From Deltaproteobacteria bacterium (GTDB taxonomy: Bacteria; Myxococcota_A; Polyangia; Polyangiales; Ga0077539), in the NCBI GenBank assembly GCA_016704445.1, contig JADJAE010000061.1:3838-67837 (forward strand): a stretch of 64,000 nt of DNA, given 5' to 3'. A model generated the notes under the pieces. The model was not told where the DNA came from, did no database searches, and worked only from the letters and a program-made list of their open reading frames with translations. Made by a program: the position numbers and the translations under genes. Positions 28,658 to 36,646 of the stretch are shown here, one piece after another (positions within the stretch are counted from its first letter, which is position 1; the number at the start of each line of letters is the position of its first letter).

Positions 28658-29396
28658 AACCAAGATGGCTCCCGCTCCGATGGGCGGGATGGACCTCGGT
28701 TCTCTGCCTCAACCGATCTTCGGCCCTGGCGGCGGGGGGCAAGGTCCGGGCGCGTCTTTGTGCGGTTCAATTCGGCAGAGGATCCAGTGGCTGCGCGATG
28801 AGATCGACCAGCGCATGCAGCAGCTTGGTCCTCGCGCGGGCGAGATCGCCGAGGCCTGGCGCCGGGCGCGTCAGATCTGTTCGACGGAGGATCCGCAAAG
28901 CCTGTGCGCGTTGTTGGTGGCTGTGCAGGAGCAGGCCGGGCGCCGATTGCCGCCGCCTGGAGTCGACGACCCAGACGCAGTCCACGCATACAATGCGGCG
29001 TGGGGTGCGGCATTGGGCTGTAGGGACAATGAGAGCGGGATGGCTCTCGCTGGTCGGCGGTTTTTCGGATGTATGACCGCGATCGGTTTTGCTCAGGGGC
29101 TTGAGCGTCGCGCGGCAGGTGAAATGAAGATGTCTCCGCCCGTGAGCTACCTGCATGATATCGAGCCGTTGGAGCGCGAGCTTAGCGCCGCCCTGGTTGA
29201 ACTAGCATCCTGCGAGCGATCTGTGAGCCAGCCGGCATCGAGTAATCCTGACTGGTGCGTTAATGAGTGCAATGACCCGAGATGGGGCTGGTGGGAGAGG
29301 GGCTATAGTTCGTGCTCGCGATGTTGTGCTGCGAGGTGTGGGAATCATATCGACTACGCGATTTGCGATCGGACATGTTCAAATATTCGTAGCTAG
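28518..29396 (+). CDS. Unknown Cys-rich-ended protein with N-terminal YEILPG motif
   Basis: The ATG at 28518 gives 292 residues beginning MGKQPKSYEILPGSETTAQG, matching the motif in the preceding gene. A short Gly/Cys stretch follows (SSGCGCGGSCGGESPIPF, about 25-42), then a Pro/Gly linker (PQPIFGPGGGGQGPG), then a helical region (SIRQRIQWLRDEIDQRMQQL; AGEIAEAWRRARQICS; LCALLVAVQEQAGRRL). The C-terminal 40 residues are rich in Cys (WCVNECNDPRWGWW; CSRCCAARCGNHIDYAICDR), suggesting disulfides or a metal site. No transmembrane helix is obvious. Base composition near the end (29190-29400) is noticeably less GC-rich than the neighbours, a possible sign of transfer. A start at 28416 in the same frame is less likely. 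Confidence 0.65.
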   Translation: MGKQPKSYEILPGSETTAQGHGGKSSGCGCGGSCGGESPIPFTASARTKMAPAPMGGMDLGSLPQPIFGPGGGGQGPGASLCGSIRQRIQWLRDEIDQRMQQLGPRAGEIAEAWRRARQICSTEDPQSLCALLVAVQEQAGRRLPPPGVDDPDAVHAYNAAWGAALGCRDNESGMALAGRRFFGCMTAIGFAQGLERRAAGEMKMSPPVSYLHDIEPLERELSAALVELASCERSVSQPASSNPDWCVNECNDPRWGWWERGYSSCSRCCAARCGNHIDYAICDRTCSNIRS

Positions 29397-29503
29397 GCCA
29401 CCCATCATAAGTGCTTTCTCATGCCGTCGCTCGGAATGCTTCGTCCGAAGGGCGGTTTGACTATGGGGTGGGAAGAAACTCATGAACTCCTGCTTGGGAG
29501 AGA

Positions 29504-29953
29504 GTGGATTCACTGATGGAAGAGTTTCCTCGTCTGCGCGTCTCCCTCAATGGCCCGGTGCCATCAGTCGAGTATGAGGCAGAACTGGTTCCGCCAATGG
29601 ATCTCTGGACTGGAGGCCTGACGACGCTGCGCTTTGGTGATAGAAAACTTCGGTGGCGTCTCTCGTATTTCGAGAATCAATCTTGGCATCTATACTTTAA
29701 AGACACATGGAGAGTCTCTGTGTCATTCCATGGGCAGCACGAGCTTGAAGGGCTGGACCTGCTCAAGATTGCGCGTCCGGTCGATGAGGGCTTTGTCGTT
29801 GCGCTGGTGGTTCGCTCCTATGCTCGCTTATTTGTGTCCGGGTGTTGGCTCGACCTTTACGTCGTTCCCCCTTCGGCCGGAGGGGCGCGATTGATTCTGA
29901 GGGAAGGCGACTTCGAGGTCTCCTGCGTTGAGCCCTCTCCGAAGGCGACTTGA
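29504..29953 (+). CDS. Unknown 149-aa protein
   Basis: A GTG at 29504 with GGGAGA just upstream is the best start; ATG 29516 is an alternative. The protein looks like a single folded domain with beta character (RFGDRKLRWRLSYFENQSWH; WRVSVSFHGQHEL; FVVALVVRSYARLFVSGCWL; LILREGDFEVSC). No signal, membrane helix or catalytic motif was recognised. Codon use is less extreme than in neighbouring genes, as in the gene upstream, and the two are 107 bp apart on the same strand. It may be an immunity-like or accessory partner, but that is speculation. Confidence 0.6.
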   Translation: MDSLMEEFPRLRVSLNGPVPSVEYEAELVPPMDLWTGGLTTLRFGDRKLRWRLSYFENQSWHLYFKDTWRVSVSFHGQHELEGLDLLKIARPVDEGFVVALVVRSYARLFVSGCWLDLYVVPPSAGGARLILREGDFEVSCVEPSPKAT

Positions 29954-30142
29954 TACGACAACCGCACCCCTCCCCAACCCCGCGCCATCCCAAGGCTCCC
30001 TCTCGCACCCCTGCACACCCTTCCTCCATGATCGTCCGCCCCCTCCCACGGACCCCCTTGGCGACCCCTCGCCATCCCTCATAGCCTGCACCCTCCCCCT
30101 CCACCGACCCCGGCGGGTCGGTCCACCCCGGAGCAACACCCC

Positions 30143-30976
30143 ATGGCCAACCCCAGGAAGTCCCCCTCGAAGAAACCCGCCTCCAAACCCGCTTCCAAAC
30201 CCCTTCCCACCCAGCTCGACGTCGCGGCGGCCTACGACGCCCTCCTCCCCGCCGCGCTCGCCCTCCCGGCCTTCACTCCCCTCGCGGGCTCCGGCGTCGA
30301 CCCCGCGCTCGTCCAGACCAACGTCGACGGGGGCCTCGCGGCCATCGCGCCCTTCCACGATCGCATCGCCCACGAGCTCCCCAGGATCTCCCTCGCCGAC
30401 GTCCTCCAGGCCGGCAACGCCGCGCGGGGATTGATCTTCGCGCTCACGCAGGTGGTCCCGTCGAAGGTGACGGCCGAGGACATCCAGCGCGTGACCCGCG
30501 AGCTGATCGAGCTGCGCGAACCCACCCTGAAGCAGCTCGAGGTGTTCGCGTCGTCGGCCCTCAAGCTGATCCCCGCGGCCATCCCTGCGCGCATCCGCCC
30601 CGGCAGCGGCCCCCGCGACTGGGCCGCCGACGGCGTCGCCATCGCAGCCGTCCTCCGCGACCCCCAGTGGAACCTCCAGGGCAGGCACCCCTTCACCGAC
30701 GCCCACCTCGCGCGGATGGAGTCGCTCGCCAACTGGGTGCTCGCCAACGTGAAGGCCGACGGCGCCCCGACCCCGAGCGCCCGCGTCCCCGGCGACGCGC
30801 AGGAGCGCGCCGACCGCTTCTACACCCTCCTCAAGAGCCGCCACATCGACCTCCGCCGCATCGGGACGTGGCTCTTCGGCGAGGACGAGGTCGACGCGAA
30901 GGTCCCCAGGCTCGGCTCGCGCACCGCCGCGCCCCGCAGCGCGAAGGACGCCGCCCCGCAGCCCGCCACCCCGTAG
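30143..30976 (+). CDS. Unknown 277-aa protein with Lys/Pro-rich N-terminus
   Basis: The start MANPRKSPSKKPASKPASK is a basic, probably disordered tail of about 25 residues, followed by an all-helical globular region of about 220 residues (LDVAAAYDALLPAALALP; VTAEDIQRVTRELIELREP; LKQLEVFASSALKLIPAAIP; FYTLLKSRHIDLRRIGTWLF) and an Ala/Pro tail. I do not recognise a family. No signal peptide is present, so it is probably cytoplasmic; the basic tail could bind nucleic acid, which is inference. It lies 53 bp upstream of the acyl-CoA ligase gene and could share its transcript. Confidence 0.65.
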   Translation: MANPRKSPSKKPASKPASKPLPTQLDVAAAYDALLPAALALPAFTPLAGSGVDPALVQTNVDGGLAAIAPFHDRIAHELPRISLADVLQAGNAARGLIFALTQVVPSKVTAEDIQRVTRELIELREPTLKQLEVFASSALKLIPAAIPARIRPGSGPRDWAADGVAIAAVLRDPQWNLQGRHPFTDAHLARMESLANWVLANVKADGAPTPSARVPGDAQERADRFYTLLKSRHIDLRRIGTWLFGEDEVDAKVPRLGSRTAAPRSAKDAAPQPATP

Positions 30977-31029
30977 CGCCGCACTCCCTGACCCCCCCCG
31001 CTCGACCGCCCCGCCGCCCATCGGCGACG

Positions 31030-32478
31030 ATGCTCCCCATGCACGACGGATCGAACCCGCTGCTCCGCTTCGTCCACGCGCGCGGCCCTGAGCCTGCGCT
31101 CAGCCTCGACGAGCTCACCCTCTCCTTCGCCGCGCTCGACGAGCTCAGCGCCGGCGTCGCCTCCGCGCTCGCCCGCCGGGGCCTCTCCAAGGGCGACCGC
31201 GCGGCTCTTGTGGTGCGCTCCTCCGTCGACGGCGTCGCGTGCCTGCTGGGCTGCCTGCGGCGCGGCGTGGTGGTGGTCCCGGTCAACCCCGGCTACCAGG
31301 AGCAGGAGCTCGCCCACGTGCTCGCCGACAGCGGCGCCTCGCTGGTCATCGAGGATGAGTCCTGCGCCGCGCTGCGCGCCGTGACCGCGACGACCCCGGT
31401 GGTGAGCTCTCGAGCCCTGCTGGAGGAGGGCGCCGCGACCCTCGACGCCGCGGACGTCGCGCTCCACGGCGACGACCTCGCGATGCTCATCTACACCTCC
31501 GGGACCACCGGTCGCTCCAAGGGATGCGCCCACTCTGTCGCGGGCCTCTCCGCCGGCATCGGCGCCCTCATGGACCTCTGGGCCGTCGCCCCCTCCGACG
31601 TGGTGCTCGACGCGCTGCCGCTCTTCCATGTGCACGGGCTCTGCGTGTGCCTGCTGGGCGCCCTCTCTCGCGGCGCGTGCACCCGGCTCATCCCCCGCTT
31701 CTCCCCCTCGGCGGTGGTCGATGGAGCGAGGCGCGGGGCGACGGTGTTCATGAGCGTTCCGACGATGGTGCACCGGCTGCTCGGGGCGCTCGACGACGAG
31801 GGCGCCTCGGCGCTCTCCTCGCTACGACTGGTGACCTGCGGATCGGCGGCCCTCTCGGCGGATCACCTCCGCGCCTTCGAGGCGCGCACGGGCCACACCA
31901 TCCTGGAGCGCTACGGCATGAGCGAGACGCTCATCACCCTCTCCAACCCGCTGGTGGGAGAGCGGCGCGCCGGGGCCGTGGGGTGGGCGGTCCCTGGGGC
32001 GAGGGTGCGCGTGGTCGACGACGAGCTGCAGGTGTCCTCCCCCGGCACCATGAAGGGCTACTGGAACCGCCCCGACGCCGACGCCGAGAGCTTCGTGGTG
32101 GACGGCGAGGGGGCGCGCTGGTTTCGCACCGGCGACGTGGTGACGCTCGACGACGACGGCTGCGTGCGCATCGTCGGCCGGGCCAGCCAGGACATCCTGA
32201 AGGTCGGCGGCTACAAGCTCTCGACGAGGGAGATCGAGGAGCAGATCGAGGCGCACCCCGCGGTGCGCGAGGTCGCGGTGGTGGGCGTGGCCGACGAGGA
32301 GTGGGGCGAGCGGGTGTGCGCCGTGGTGGCGCTGCGCGAGGGCGCGTCGCTCACGCTGGCCGAGCTGCGCGAGCACGTGAAGCTCGCGGAGGTGAAGCGC
32401 CCGAGGGAGCTGGTCGTGCTCGACGAGCTGCCTCGCAACGCGATGGGCAAGGTGATGAAGTCGGTGCTGAAGGGGTGA
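31030..32478 (+). CDS. Adenylate-forming acyl-CoA synthetase, malonyl-CoA synthetase-like
   Basis: The enzyme activates a carboxylic acid with ATP and transfers it to CoA. The 482-residue length is short for the family and typical of MatB-type malonyl-CoA synthetases. Motifs: P-loop YTSGTTGRSKG (155-165), DALPLFHVHGL, RTGHTILERYGMSET (A5), WFRTGDVV (A7), GRASQDILKVGGYKLSTREIE (A8) and the catalytic Lys474 in RNAMGK (A10). LPLFHVHG and ILERYGMSET match the MatB pattern closely. Malonate, methylmalonate or another short acid are plausible substrates; specificity is inferred. ATG 31030 was taken; Met4 is possible. It lies downstream of the 277-aa gene. Confidence 0.82.
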   Translation: MLPMHDGSNPLLRFVHARGPEPALSLDELTLSFAALDELSAGVASALARRGLSKGDRAALVVRSSVDGVACLLGCLRRGVVVVPVNPGYQEQELAHVLADSGASLVIEDESCAALRAVTATTPVVSSRALLEEGAATLDAADVALHGDDLAMLIYTSGTTGRSKGCAHSVAGLSAGIGALMDLWAVAPSDVVLDALPLFHVHGLCVCLLGALSRGACTRLIPRFSPSAVVDGARRGATVFMSVPTMVHRLLGALDDEGASALSSLRLVTCGSAALSADHLRAFEARTGHTILERYGMSETLITLSNPLVGERRAGAVGWAVPGARVRVVDDELQVSSPGTMKGYWNRPDADAESFVVDGEGARWFRTGDVVTLDDDGCVRIVGRASQDILKVGGYKLSTREIEEQIEAHPAVREVAVVGVADEEWGERVCAVVALREGASLTLAELREHVKLAEVKRPRELVVLDELPRNAMGKVMKSVLKG

Positions 32479-32514
32479 GGGGGGTGATCGCTGAGCTGGG
32501 GGGCGATGGGGCCT

Positions 32515-32800
32515 GCTCGTGGGGAGCGACCTCGACGCCCGCTCAATGCGCCTCACCGTCGCGAAGCGACGGGCGCGACCGCGACGCCACACCCACTGCG
32601 CCTCACCGGCGGAGCGCCGGGCGCGAAGGCGGACGCCCGCCCACCGCCACACCATCGCGGAAGCGACGGCGCACGCGACGCCAACCCAATGCGTCACCGC
32701 CAACCCACCCGGGTTGAGCATCACGCGGGCGAAGCGACGGCGCATTGGGTTGGCGTCGCGCCGACGGCGGCCCGACGAGCGAGGCCGCGCGAGGTCGCTC
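32515..32800. repeat. Dispersed palindromic repeat, copy 3: degenerate array
   Basis: The 405-bp gap between the ligase and the membrane pyrophosphatase is largely occupied by degenerate copies of the family unit: GCGCCTCACCGTCGCGAAGC near 32549, CTGCGCCTCACCGGCGGAGC near 32604, and variants near 32660, 32690 and 32735. Orientation alternates, with AATGCGTCACCG on one side and GCGCATTGGGTTGGCG on the other, so much of the gap can fold back. The cores share the GCGAAGCGACGG hairpin seen in copies 1 and 2. The gap sits between two converging genes. Confidence 0.6.
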
Positions 32801-32883
32801 CCCACGAAGAGGCCAGCCGCCGGAACCGGAGAGGGGAGGAGAGGGGAGCGGAGAGAAGAGGAGCGGAGCCGAGCGCGCGTGGG

Positions 32884-34974
32884 CTACGCGATGAGCGGGG
32901 CGATGAGCAGCGAGACGACGCTCATCACCTTGATCAGGATCGCGATGCCGGGGCCGGAGGTGTCCTTGAAGGGGTCGCCCACGGTGTCGCCCACGACCGC
33001 GGCCTTGTGCGCGTCGGAGCCCTTCTTGTGGCCCGGGAGCCCGCCCTTCTCGATGAACTTCTTGGCGTTGTCCCAGGCGCCGCCCGCGTTGGCCATCACC
33101 AGCGAGAGCGTCGCGCCCACGGCCAGCGCGCCCGCGAGCACGCCCGCGAGGGCCTCGGGGCCCGCGATGAAGCCGACCAGCGGCGGAGCGAGCACGGCCA
33201 CGGCGCCCGGCAGGATCATCTCCTTGATGGCGGCCTTGGTGGCGATGTCGACGATCACCTTGGGCTGGGGCTCGACGCCCTCCTTGCCCTCGAGCAACCC
33301 CGGGATCTCCCGGAACTGCCGCCGGATCTCCTCGACGATCGCGCCCGCGGCGCGGCCCACGGCGGTCATCGTCGCGGCGCCCACCACGCAGGGGAGCAGC
33401 GCGCCGAAGAGGATGCCCAGCAGGATGGGCGCGCGGGTGATGTCGAGGTTCATGACGGCCATGCCGTTGCGCAGGCGCACGGCGTTGACCTCCATGTTGA
33501 AGGCCGCGAAGAGCGCGATCACGGTGAGCACCGCCGAGCCGATGGCGAAGCCCTTGCCCACGGCGGCGGTGGTGTTGCCCACGGAGTCGAGCTCGTCGGT
33601 GATGTCGCGCACCTCCTTGCCGAGGCCGGACATCTCCGAGATGCCGCCGGCGTTGTCGGCGATGGGGCCGTAGGCGTCGACGGTCATCACGATGGCGGTG
33701 CCGGCGAGCATGCCCACGGCCGCGAGGGCGATGCCGTAGAGGTCGAGGTAGTGGTTGGAGACCCAGCCCACGGCCACCAGGGTGATGAGCGGGATGACGG
33801 TGCTCTCCAGGCCCACCGCGAGGCCGCGGATGACGTTGGTGCCGGGGCCCGTGAGGGAGCTCTCCGCGATGCTCCGCACCGGGCCCATGGAGGTGTAGTA
33901 GTCGGTGATGAGCCCGAGGATGGCGCCGCCGAGGGCGCCCGCGCCGAGGGTGATCACGGCGCCCATGCTGAAGCCCCAGGCGGGCAGCAGCGCCAGCGCG
34001 GCGCCGGTCACGAGGAAGGGCGGCACGATGAGCGCGATGCGCAGCACGCGCGCGGGCGGCATGTTCTTGAGCGCGCGGGTGATGAAGATGCCGACGATGG
34101 AGACCGCGAGGCCGATGGTGGCGAGCAGCAGCGGCAGCGCCACGGCCATCACGCGCAGGCGGGTCTCGTCGGTGACGCTCGGGGCGAGCTGGTGAAGGCT
34201 CTCCATGGGCATCGTGAGGCCGAGGGCCATCGCGGCGACCACCGCGGCGACGTAGCTCTCGTAGATGTCCGCGCCCATGCCGGCGATGTCGCCGACGTTG
34301 TCGCCCACGTTGTCGGCGATGACGCCGGGGTTGCGGGGGTCATCCTCGGGGATGTTCGCCTCGACCTTGCCCACGATGTCGGCGCCGACGTCCGCGGCCT
34401 TGGTGTAGATGCCGCCGCCGATGCGCGCGAAGAGGGCGATGGAGCTCGCGCCCACCGCGAAGGAGTGGATGACGGTGCCGAACACGTGCTTGTGCTCCGC
34501 GCCCGCCATCAGGGTCATGTCGCCGGCGTGGTAGAGCCCGTAGAGGCCGCCCATGCCGAGGAGGCCGAGGCCCGCCACGCAGAGGCCCATCACGGCGCCG
34601 CCGTCGAGGGCCGTCACCAGCGCCTCGGCCATGCCCTTGGTGCGGGCCGCCTCGGCCGTGCGGACGTTGGCGTAGGTAGCGGCCTTCATCCCGAGGAAGC
34701 CGGCGCCCAGCGAGAGCCCCGCCCCCGCCAGGAAGGACAGGCCCGACGCGATGCCCAGCTTCGCCGCGAGCAGCCCGAAGACCACCACGGCGTAGAGGGC
34801 CAGCACCTTGTACTCCGTGACGAGGAAGGCCATCGCCCCCTCGCGGATGTACCGGGCGATGCGGGCCATGGACTCGTTGCCCTCGGGCCCGCTCTTGACC
34901 TTCGCATAGAAGAACAGCGCCACGACCAGGGCGAAGGCCCCGGTGCCGAGCGATTCGATCGTTAGAGACTCCAC
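32884..34974 (-). CDS. hppA: Membrane-bound ion-pumping pyrophosphatase
   Basis: It couples pyrophosphate hydrolysis to H+ (or Na+) pumping across the inner membrane. The GTG at 34974, with AAGGAG six bases upstream, gives 696 residues of mostly membrane helices, the normal size. Signature regions are intact: EANIPEDDPRNPGVIADNVG with the double DNVGDNVGD metal site, GADIYESY, and the C-terminal GDTVGDPFKDTSGP. GNTTAAVGKG carries Ala where potassium-independent enzymes have Lys, so this should be the potassium-dependent subfamily. Whether H+ or Na+ is pumped cannot be told here. Upstream in-frame codons (18) precede the ribosome site and were excluded. Polyphosphate or energy-limited metabolism may benefit; the soluble enzyme is encoded at 19153. 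Confidence 0.93.
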   Translation of the reverse strand: MESLTIESLGTGAFALVVALFFYAKVKSGPEGNESMARIARYIREGAMAFLVTEYKVLALYAVVVFGLLAAKLGIASGLSFLAGAGLSLGAGFLGMKAATYANVRTAEAARTKGMAEALVTALDGGAVMGLCVAGLGLLGMGGLYGLYHAGDMTLMAGAEHKHVFGTVIHSFAVGASSIALFARIGGGIYTKAADVGADIVGKVEANIPEDDPRNPGVIADNVGDNVGDIAGMGADIYESYVAAVVAAMALGLTMPMESLHQLAPSVTDETRLRVMAVALPLLLATIGLAVSIVGIFITRALKNMPPARVLRIALIVPPFLVTGAALALLPAWGFSMGAVITLGAGALGGAILGLITDYYTSMGPVRSIAESSLTGPGTNVIRGLAVGLESTVIPLITLVAVGWVSNHYLDLYGIALAAVGMLAGTAIVMTVDAYGPIADNAGGISEMSGLGKEVRDITDELDSVGNTTAAVGKGFAIGSAVLTVIALFAAFNMEVNAVRLRNGMAVMNLDITRAPILLGILFGALLPCVVGAATMTAVGRAAGAIVEEIRRQFREIPGLLEGKEGVEPQPKVIVDIATKAAIKEMILPGAVAVLAPPLVGFIAGPEALAGVLAGALAVGATLSLVMANAGGAWDNAKKFIEKGGLPGHKKGSDAHKAAVVGDTVGDPFKDTSGPGIAILIKVMSVVSLLIAPLIA

Positions 34975-35353
34975 ACGTTGCTCCTTGCGGCTCTCAGACG
35001 TGCGGCCCATCCCGCACGCCGACCGCACGAGGCACCCTCCGCTGGCCGCGACGATCGCGCTTCCCGGCTGTGCTCCGTTGAACCGGTGCCTTTACATCAC
35101 CCCGCGCCGGGTTTGTAGTGCCCGGCGTAAACAGTATCGAAAGCGCGGAAGGGCCGTGCCGCGTCGGCCCTCTGGCACAACCCGTGGCACAACCCGCGGG
35201 GGTCGCGGAGGGGGATCGATCAGGCCCTTCCTCGCAGGGACTCCGCGGATATGCGAAGGCAACGGAGGGGTGCGGCGTCGCTGGCACGCGCTTCGCTCAA
35301 GGAATCCCCATGACGGCCCCGATCGGTGGCCGCCCACACACGGAGCAACGACC
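34975..35353. other. Divergent intergenic region with a hairpin
   Basis: This 379-bp gap separates hppA (minus) from the DUF2330 gene (plus) and must hold both promoters. A 7-bp stem (CGCCGGG / CCCGGCG) with a 9-nt loop lies at 35105-35127, about 130 bp upstream of hppA. A direct repeat of GGCACAACCCG lies near 35172-35195. I see no convincing gene or consensus sigma-70 promoter. Confidence 0.4.
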
Positions 35354-36646
35354 ATGAAGCCTTGGATCTCAGTGCTGGCCCTCGGGGCGATCGGTTCGGC
35401 GGTGGCGCCCTCGACGGCGCTGGCCTGCGGCGGCTGTTTCGCGCCTCCGGGCGCGGTCCAGGTCGTCACCGACCACCGCATGGCGCTCTCCCTCTCGGCC
35501 GACCGCACCATCCTCTGGGACCAGTTCCGGTACAGCGGTCGCCCTTCGGACTTCTCGTGGATCCTGCCGATCCGCAACGGTCCCGACGTGCGCATCGAGG
35601 TGGCCGACAACCGCTTCCTCACGGCCCTGGACAACCTCTCGGCGCCGGTGCTCAACGCCCCGCAGCGGCCCTACTGCGACGCCGAGGCGGACTCCTCCTT
35701 CCTCAGCGGAGCGCGCGGCGCGGCGGCCCCCACGTCGGCGGCGGACTCCGGGGTGGCGGTGCTCCAGGAGCAGGTGGTCGGCCCGTACATGACCGCGGTG
35801 GTGCGCAGCGAAGACCCCGCCGCGCTCCGCACCTGGCTGCGCGACAACCAGTACAGCGTGCCCGCCGCCATCGAGCCGGTGATCGACTACTACGTCGCCC
35901 AGCGCATGGACTTCATCGCCCTGCGCCTCCGCATGGGCGAGGGCGTCGAGCAGATGACCCCGATCCGGGTGACCACGCCGGGGCTCAGCCCGACGCTGCC
36001 GCTGCGGATGATCGCCGCGGGCGTGGCCGACAAGGTGGGCCTGCTGCTGATGGTGCTGGCCTCGTCCCGCTACGAGGCGATGAACTTCCCCAACGGCGAG
36101 GTCACCCCGGCGCAGCTCACCTACGACTTCAACGCGCCCACCACGCCCGCGGACGACTTCCGCCGCGCCTTCGAGGCCCTCAACCGCACCAACGGCGGCC
36201 GGCTCTGGCTCACCGAGAGCTCGCTGCCGGTCAGCCGCTCGACCGTCGAGCGGGCCTCGCAGCTCGGCGGCGGAAGGGCCCCCGTCGGCGGCTCCACGGT
36301 GACCAGCGACGACGCCGTGGTGGCCTTCCAGGGCATCGGCTCGAACGCCACCCTCACGCGCCTCAGGGCCGACCTCGGCGCGAGCGCGCTCGACCGCGAC
36401 CTGCAGCTCATGGCCAGCGACCTCGGGATGAAGGACCGGGTGCACACCTACGGGACCGTCCGCAACACGCCCCCGCCCTGCGGCTGGGAGACCGGGCCGA
36501 GGTCGGAGTTTCTTGGGTGCGCGGTAACGCCGGGGAGGAGCGGGGGTGCGGGAGGAATGCTGGCGCTCGGGCTCGCGGGCCTCGGGCTCGCGTGGCGCCG
36601 TCGACGCCGGTCGCCGGTCAGCGCCGGCGGCGTCGCATCGAGGTGA
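35354..36646 (+). CDS. Exported DUF2330-family protein with MYXO-CTERM-like tail
   Basis: A signal peptide (MKPWISVLALGAIGSAVAPS...ALA) is followed by CGGCFAPPGAVQVVTDHRMA, the characteristic start of DUF2330 proteins. The body (to about 395) has the family pattern RYSGRPSDFSWILPI, YYVAQRMDFIALRLR and PLRMIAAGVADKVGLLLMVL. The end is a sorting-like tail: Gly-rich segment, hydrophobic helix MLALGLAGLGLAW and RRRRR. Such tails anchor or route proteins to the myxobacterial surface. Function of DUF2330 is unknown. The 3' end overlaps the convergent metalloprotease gene by 29 bp. Confidence 0.85.
   Translation: MKPWISVLALGAIGSAVAPSTALACGGCFAPPGAVQVVTDHRMALSLSADRTILWDQFRYSGRPSDFSWILPIRNGPDVRIEVADNRFLTALDNLSAPVLNAPQRPYCDAEADSSFLSGARGAAAPTSAADSGVAVLQEQVVGPYMTAVVRSEDPAALRTWLRDNQYSVPAAIEPVIDYYVAQRMDFIALRLRMGEGVEQMTPIRVTTPGLSPTLPLRMIAAGVADKVGLLLMVLASSRYEAMNFPNGEVTPAQLTYDFNAPTTPADDFRRAFEALNRTNGGRLWLTESSLPVSRSTVERASQLGGGRAPVGGSTVTSDDAVVAFQGIGSNATLTRLRADLGASALDRDLQLMASDLGMKDRVHTYGTVRNTPPPCGWETGPRSEFLGCAVTPGRSGGAGGMLALGLAGLGLAWRRRRRSPVSAGGVASR

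Noticed and set aside
32506..34965. Long plus-strand frame opposite hppA
   Set aside because: His/Gly/Arg-rich antisense shadow; hppA has all pyrophosphatase signatures.
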